A stretch of DNA of 64,000 nt, taken from CATQHD01 sp965243165 (lineage in GTDB: Bacteria; Actinomycetota; Acidimicrobiia; Spongiisociales; Spongiisociaceae). Location of the stretch: contig OZ251535.1 of assembly GCA_965243165.1 (NCBI GenBank), positions 1,736,001-1,800,000 of the forward strand, given 5' to 3'. The first letter of the stretch is position 1; every line of letters starts with the position of its first letter. The translations under genes were made by a program, and so were the position numbers. Under the pieces are notes generated by a model. The model did no database searches and had not been told where the DNA came from. It worked only from the letters and a program-made list of their open reading frames with translations. Of this stretch, positions 60,081-64,000 are shown piece by piece.

Positions 60081-60971
60081 ATGCAGGTCCGCCCCGCCCC
60101 GCCGGATGAACTCGGGCGCCGCCTCGAGCGGCTCATAACCGAGGTCGAAGCGCAGCAGGGGGCGGCCCCGTTCGGAGAGGCGCTGCTGGCGGCCATGGCC
60201 GAGCCGGGCGGGGGGGGAGGGATCGGCGCCGCCGCCTTCGAGGGCGGGGAACCGGCCGCCTACGGATTCGCCGCCCCCAACCCGGACGGGCGGGCCTGGA
60301 CCGTGGAGGCCGCCGCCCCGGCCGAGGTGTACGGATGGTTCTTGGGCGAGATGCTGGACAGGTTGGCGGCGGAGGGGGCGGGGGAGGCGGTCCTCTGGGT
60401 TCACGCCCCCGGCCTGGAACCCCCGTCCGGCCTGGTCACCCTGGAGAGAGAGCTGCTCCGAATGGGGGTCGGCCTTCCGCCCGCGGGCGGCGGCGGGCCC
60501 CCGCCGGAAGGAGCGGTGCTGAGGGGGCTGCGTCCGGGCCGGGACGAGGCGGCCCTGCTCGAGCTCAACAACCTGGTGTTCGCCGGACACCCGGAACAGG
60601 GCGGATGGACCCGCCGGGACCTGGACCGGCGGACGGCCCTGCCCTGGTTCGAGCCGGACGGGGTGCGCACGATCTGGATCGAAGGGCGGATGGCCGCCTT
60701 CAACTGGACCAAGGTGCATCCCGCCCCGGCGCCGGGGGGGCGGCCTCTGGGCGAGATCTACGCCATCGGCGTGGATCCCCGCCGGCGGGGGAGGGGGCTG
60801 GGGCGGGCGGCGGCGGCGGAAGGCCTGCGGCATCTGCGGGCCGAGCGAGGGGCGGACCGGGCTTTCCTGTACGTGGATTCGTCCAACGAGGCGGCCCTGG
60901 GCCTGTACCGGAACCTGGGTTTCGAAGCCGAGCATGCCGACCGGGCCTACCGATGGACGGCCGGCCGCTGA
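60081..60971 (+). CDS. mshD: Mycothiol synthase
   Basis: 296 residues, tandem GNAT fold. The C-terminal acetyltransferase domain is diagnostic: NNLVFAGHPEQGGWTRRDLD (20), MAAFNWTKVHP, GEIYAIGVDPRRRGRGLGRA (20) and LYVDSSNEAALGLYRNLGF (19). It adds acetyl to Cys-GlcN-Ins, the last step of mycothiol synthesis. Mycothiol is restricted to actinobacteria, which supports the lineage call. The N-terminal half is diverged, as usual. Confidence 0.9.
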   Translation: MQVRPAPPDELGRRLERLITEVEAQQGAAPFGEALLAAMAEPGGGGGIGAAAFEGGEPAAYGFAAPNPDGRAWTVEAAAPAEVYGWFLGEMLDRLAAEGAGEAVLWVHAPGLEPPSGLVTLERELLRMGVGLPPAGGGGPPPEGAVLRGLRPGRDEAALLELNNLVFAGHPEQGGWTRRDLDRRTALPWFEPDGVRTIWIEGRMAAFNWTKVHPAPAPGGRPLGEIYAIGVDPRRRGRGLGRAAAAEGLRHLRAERGADRAFLYVDSSNEAALGLYRNLGFEAEHADRAYRWTAGR

Positions 60972-60990
60972 CCGGGCCGCCGCCGGCGGT

Positions 60991-60996
60991 TACGAT
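60991..60996 (+). promoter_or_regulatory. Candidate -10 box (TACGAT) of thrS
   Basis: TACGAT just after the mshD stop, 35 bases before GTG 61032; GAGGGGG at ~61016 gives a normal leader. Confidence 0.4.
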
Positions 60997-61031
60997 GGAA
61001 GCCGCCTGAAACCGACCGAGGGGGCGCCGCC

Positions 61032-62966
61032 GTGACCATCGAGCTGACCCTTCCCGACCGGACTGTCCTCCGCCATGACCCCGGTGTCACCGGACGCCGG
61101 GCGGCCGAGGCGGTCGGCCCGCGCCTGGCGAAGGCGGCGGTGGCGGTGTCGGTCGACGGGGTGCTGCTGGACCTGGACCGGCCCATAGAGGCGGGCGGGC
61201 GGTTCGAGGTGATCACCGAATCCTCGGAGGAGGGCCGGTCGGTGCTGCGCCATTCGGCCGCCCACGTGCTGGCGCAGGCGGTGCTGAACCTGTTCGAGGG
61301 GGCCACCTTCGCCATCGGCCCGGCCATCGCCGACGGCTTCTACTACGACTTCGACGTCGGGCGGCCCTTCACCACCGAGGACCTGGAGAGGATCGAAGCC
61401 GAGATGCAGCGGATCATCGAGGCCGACCAGCCCTTCGTGCGGGAGGAGATGACCCGCGCCGCCGGACTGGAACTGTTCGGCGGCCACCCCTACAAGCTGG
61501 AGATCATCCATTCGGCCGCCCCCTCGGAGGTGGAGTCGGGCGGTGAAATCTCGGTCTACCGCAACGAAGGCTTCGTGGACCTGTGCCGGGGGCCGCACCT
61601 GCCGTCCACCGGCCGGCTGAAAGCGGTCAAGCTGACCAGGACGGCGGGCGCCTACTGGCGGGGGGACGAACGCGGGCCCCAGCTCCAGCGCATCTACGGA
61701 ACGGCCTGGGAGAGCCGCCGGGCCTTGGACGACTACCTGCGGCGGATCGAGGAAGCCGCCCGGCGGGACCACCGCAAGCTGGGCCGGGAGCTCGACCTGT
61801 TCTCCTTCCCCGACGAGCTGGGGCCGGGCTTGGCGGTGTGGCACCCCAAAGGGGGGATGCTGCGCCGCCTGGTGGAGGGCTACAGCCGGCGCGTCCACGA
61901 GGCCTACGGCTTCGACTTCGTCAACTCCCCCCACCTGGCGCGGGCCGGCCTGTGGAGCGCGTCGGGGCACCTCGACTTCTACGCCGAGAACATGTACCCG
62001 GGCATGGAGATGGACGAGCAGGACGAGTACCGGGTCAAACCCATGAACTGCCCTTTTCACGTCCTGATCTACCGCTCGGCGGCCCGCTCCTACCGGGAGC
62101 TGCCCATGCGCCTGTCGGAGCTGGGGGCGGTCTACCGCTACGAACGGTCGGGCGTGGTGCACGGCCTGATGCGGGCCAGGGGGTTCACCCAGGACGACTC
62201 CCACACCTTCTGCACCCGGGAACAGCTTCCCTCCGAGCTGTTGATGCATCTCGACTTCGTGCTCGGCCTGCTCAGAGACTTCGGCTTCGGCGAGTTCGAG
62301 GCGGAGCTGGCCACCCGGCCCGAGGAGAAATGGGTGGGCGAGCTGGGCCTCTGGCAGCTGGCCGAACAGGCCCTGGAGGACTCCCTGAGGGAGGCGGGCG
62401 TCCCCTACACGACGGCGGAGGGGGAGGGGGCCTTCTACGGACCGAAGATCGACGTGCACATCCGCGACGCCATCGGGCGCCGCTGGCAGATGTCCACCAT
62501 CCAGGTGGACTTCTCCCTCCCTGAACGCTTCGGCCTTGAATACGTGACCCCCGCCGACGGCAGGGAACGCCCGGTGATGATCCACTCCGCCAAGTTCGGA
62601 TCGCTGGAGCGGTTCCTGGGGGTGCTGATCGAGCACTACGCCGGAGCGTTTCCCATGTGGCTGGCGCCGGTGCAGGCGGCGGTGATCCCGGTGGCCGACC
62701 GCCACCAGCCCTACGCCGCCCGGGCGGCCGCCGCCCTGGCGGACCGGGGAATGCGGGTCGAGCTGGGAAGCGGACCGGGCAGGCTGGGGGAGAAGGTCAG
62801 GTCGGCCATCATCCGAAAGATTCCGGCGGCGCTTGTTACCGGCGATCAGGACGCGGCCGACGGCACGGTGGGGCTGCGCCTGCTGGGGGAGAAAAGGGAC
62901 CGGCGCGGCGTGCCCCTGGACGAGGCGGTGGAGGAGCTGGCCGCCGCCGCCCGCCCTCCGCGCTGA
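61032..62966 (+). CDS. thrS: Threonyl-tRNA synthetase
   Basis: 644 residues. N-terminal TGS-like domain, then the editing domain with HSAAHVLAQAVLNLF and the HRKLGRELDLFSF region. The class II catalytic core has AVWHPKGGMLRRLVE, KPMNCPFHVLIY, YRYERSGVVHGLMRARGFTQ (20), DDSHTFC, GAFYGPKIDVHI and GSLERFLGVLIEHYAGAFP (19). The anticodon-binding domain ends the protein. Charges tRNA-Thr and edits mischarged serine. GTG start. The poly-G run at 63010-63021 lies beyond the stop. Confidence 0.96.
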   Translation: MTIELTLPDRTVLRHDPGVTGRRAAEAVGPRLAKAAVAVSVDGVLLDLDRPIEAGGRFEVITESSEEGRSVLRHSAAHVLAQAVLNLFEGATFAIGPAIADGFYYDFDVGRPFTTEDLERIEAEMQRIIEADQPFVREEMTRAAGLELFGGHPYKLEIIHSAAPSEVESGGEISVYRNEGFVDLCRGPHLPSTGRLKAVKLTRTAGAYWRGDERGPQLQRIYGTAWESRRALDDYLRRIEEAARRDHRKLGRELDLFSFPDELGPGLAVWHPKGGMLRRLVEGYSRRVHEAYGFDFVNSPHLARAGLWSASGHLDFYAENMYPGMEMDEQDEYRVKPMNCPFHVLIYRSAARSYRELPMRLSELGAVYRYERSGVVHGLMRARGFTQDDSHTFCTREQLPSELLMHLDFVLGLLRDFGFGEFEAELATRPEEKWVGELGLWQLAEQALEDSLREAGVPYTTAEGEGAFYGPKIDVHIRDAIGRRWQMSTIQVDFSLPERFGLEYVTPADGRERPVMIHSAKFGSLERFLGVLIEHYAGAFPMWLAPVQAAVIPVADRHQPYAARAAAALADRGMRVELGSGPGRLGEKVRSAIIRKIPAALVTGDQDAADGTVGLRLLGEKRDRRGVPLDEAVEELAAAARPPR

Positions 62967-63024
62967 GCGCATCCGCCCGGCCCGGCGGGCGCGGGCGGGC
63001 AGGATGGCTGGGGGGGGGGGGTGG

Positions 63025-63504
63025 TCAACCGGGCGGGGGCAGCTCCTCGACGTAGATCTCTCCCAGAGGATCTCCCGTAACCGCCTCCAGGCGCACCAGC
63101 GCCCGGCGGTCGGGGGGGTCTTCGGCCGAATAGAGCACCACCGCCCACACCGGGCGGGACCGGAAACCTACGAACACGAGGGAGGCCGAGGCGTGGCCGA
63201 CCGGGAACGGAGAGGCGGCCGCCGCCCGGCGGAAGGCCTCCTCCTGGTCGATCCGGAGCGGCCAGGCGGCGTTGCGGTGGAGGAAGGCGAGCACCAGCAG
63301 CCCCAGCGCCGCCGCCCAGAACCCGGGCGACAGTTCGGCCAGGGCCGCCAGCGCGGCCAGGCCGGCGGCGGCGGTGTAGATGCGGGCGGAAATGCGCCGG
63401 CGGGCGGGGGAGGGGAAGCGGTAGGCCCCGAGCACCCCCGAATCGAGGTCTTCGGGCACCCCTTCCGCCTCGGCCACCTCGCGGGGGATGCGGATGCCGT
63501 CCAT
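63025..63504 (-). CDS. Small two-helix membrane protein downstream of gltA
   Basis: 159 residues; ATG 63504 shares a base with the gltA stop (TGATG), so the genes are coupled. Two adjacent predicted membrane helices (IYTAAAGLAALAALAEL and FWAAALGLLVLAFLH) precede a soluble beta-rich C-terminus (SLVFVGFRSRPVWAVVLYS, 19). No family recognised. Ends next to a G12 run and is convergent with thrS. Confidence 0.65.
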   Translation of the reverse strand: MDGIRIPREVAEAEGVPEDLDSGVLGAYRFPSPARRRISARIYTAAAGLAALAALAELSPGFWAAALGLLVLAFLHRNAAWPLRIDQEEAFRRAAAASPFPVGHASASLVFVGFRSRPVWAVVLYSAEDPPDRRALVRLEAVTGDPLGEIYVEELPPPG

Positions 63505-64000
63505 CAGCGCCGGTCGATGGGGGTGTAGTCGCGCCTCGTGTATCCGGTGTAGATCTGGCGTGGGCGTTTGATCCGGACCTGCGGATCGTCGATCATCTCC
63601 CTCCACTGGGCCAGCCAGCCGGGGAGCCGGCCCAACGCGAACAGCACGGTGAACTGCTCGCTGGGGAAGCCGAGCGCCCGGTAGAGGATGCCGGAGTAGA
63701 AGTCCACGTTGGGGTAGATGCGGCGTTGGATGAAGAAGTCGTCGGCCAGCGCCTCCTGCTCGAGCCGCAGGGCCAGCTCCAGCAGAGGATCGTCCTGTTC
63801 GCCCAACAGCTTGCGGGCGTGGTGTTTGATCAGGTCCGACCGGGGGTCGAAGTTCCGGTATACGCGGTGGCCGAAGCCCATCAGCCGGAACGGATCGCTG
63901 CGGTCCTTCGCCCGCTCCAGCCAGCGGCCGGGGTCGCCGCCCCCGGCCAGGATCGCTTCCAGCATTTCGATCACCCGCTGGTTGGCCCCGCCGTGGAGCG
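63504..64000 (-). CDS. gltA: Citrate synthase, C-terminal part (5' end outside window)
   Basis: The frame is open to the window edge. Visible residues include LHGGANQRVIEMLEAI, the conserved GFGHRVYRNFDPRS, NVDFYSGILYRALGFPSEQF (20) and a late WLAQWREMIDDP with RPRQIYTGYTRR. These contain the catalytic His of GHRVY and the Asp of the VDFYSG loop. It condenses oxaloacetate with acetyl-CoA in the TCA cycle. Coupled to the membrane protein after it. Confidence 0.95.
   Translation of the reverse strand, partial: LHGGANQRVIEMLEAILAGGGDPGRWLERAKDRSDPFRLMGFGHRVYRNFDPRSDLIKHHARKLLGEQDDPLLELALRLEQEALADDFFIQRRIYPNVDFYSGILYRALGFPSEQFTVLFALGRLPGWLAQWREMIDDPQVRIKRPRQIYTGYTRRDYTPIDRR

Noticed and set aside
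63010..63021. G12 run as a second phase-variable tract
   Set aside because: It lies between the stop codons of two convergent genes, so length changes would not alter a reading frame.

Overview
The window comes from a high-GC, actinobacterial-type chromosome, probably a member of the Acidimicrobiia or a close relative. Three things point there. It carries a mycothiol synthase. It has the actinobacterial order pgsA, garA-like FHA, ftsR-like merR, DUF151, second merR. Its surface proteins have S-layer homology (SLH) repeats with poly-threonine linkers. Short overlaps (ATGA, GTGA, TTGA) join most operon genes, and many starts are GTG or TTG. Several promoters place a TANNNT -10 box 6-8 nt before the start codon, which suggests leaderless mRNAs. 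The lineage is inferred from gene content and was not tested by phylogeny.

Layout. 1-1.9 kb: end of a DUF4143 ATPase and a Tat-exported amidase. 1.9-11.5 kb: surface-protein region with a minus-strand tandem array of six related SLH genes (three intact, two with single-base frameshifts, one truncated), facing a 1145-aa secreted SLH metalloprotease with threonine-rich linkers. 11.7-15.2 kb: tlyA-nadK-recN operon. 15.3-16.7 kb: AT-rich PIN-domain pair and two small paralogues. 16.8-19.5 kb: pyrG translationally coupled to a sulfur-binding-type HNH endonuclease. 19.5-31.6 kb: a DNA phosphorothioation (PT) island. GC-rich sspA-sspB-sspC-sspD is followed by an AT-rich helicase/SMC module with two unknown small genes, and paralogous small genes sit at both edges. 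31.8-37.8 kb: xerD, a zinc-finger protein, an HD protein, then scpA-scpB-rluB-aroA-cmk. 38-43.6 kb: a DUF222-type HNH gene, repeat-bearing spacer, ispH and a decayed IS1380-like element. 44.1-45.7 kb: der, a tiny membrane protein and tRNA-Pro(GGG). 45.9-49.8 kb: AT-rich two-gene cassette (PHP-SMC ATPase plus AlbA_2/GHKL protein). 49.8-58 kb: pgsA-garA-ftsR-dac-DUF151 and merR, interrupted by sodC and an AbiE-like three-gene cassette. 58-64 kb: hydrolase, zinc-ribbon membrane protein, mshD, thrS, a small membrane protein and the C-terminal part of citrate synthase.

How it works together. The housekeeping backbone (nadK, recN, pyrG, xerD, scpAB, cmk, der, pgsA, garA, thrS, gltA) is ordinary and syntenic. 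Accessory cassettes sit between backbone operons, and most look defensive: PT modification/restriction, PHP-SMC, AbiE-like and PIN. The strongest system is the PT island. Three features there deserve attention: a C16 homopolymer that breaks the sspB frame, an abrupt base-composition change exactly at the sspD/helicase overlap, and a potential PT-DNA-cleaving HNH enzyme coupled to pyrG next door.
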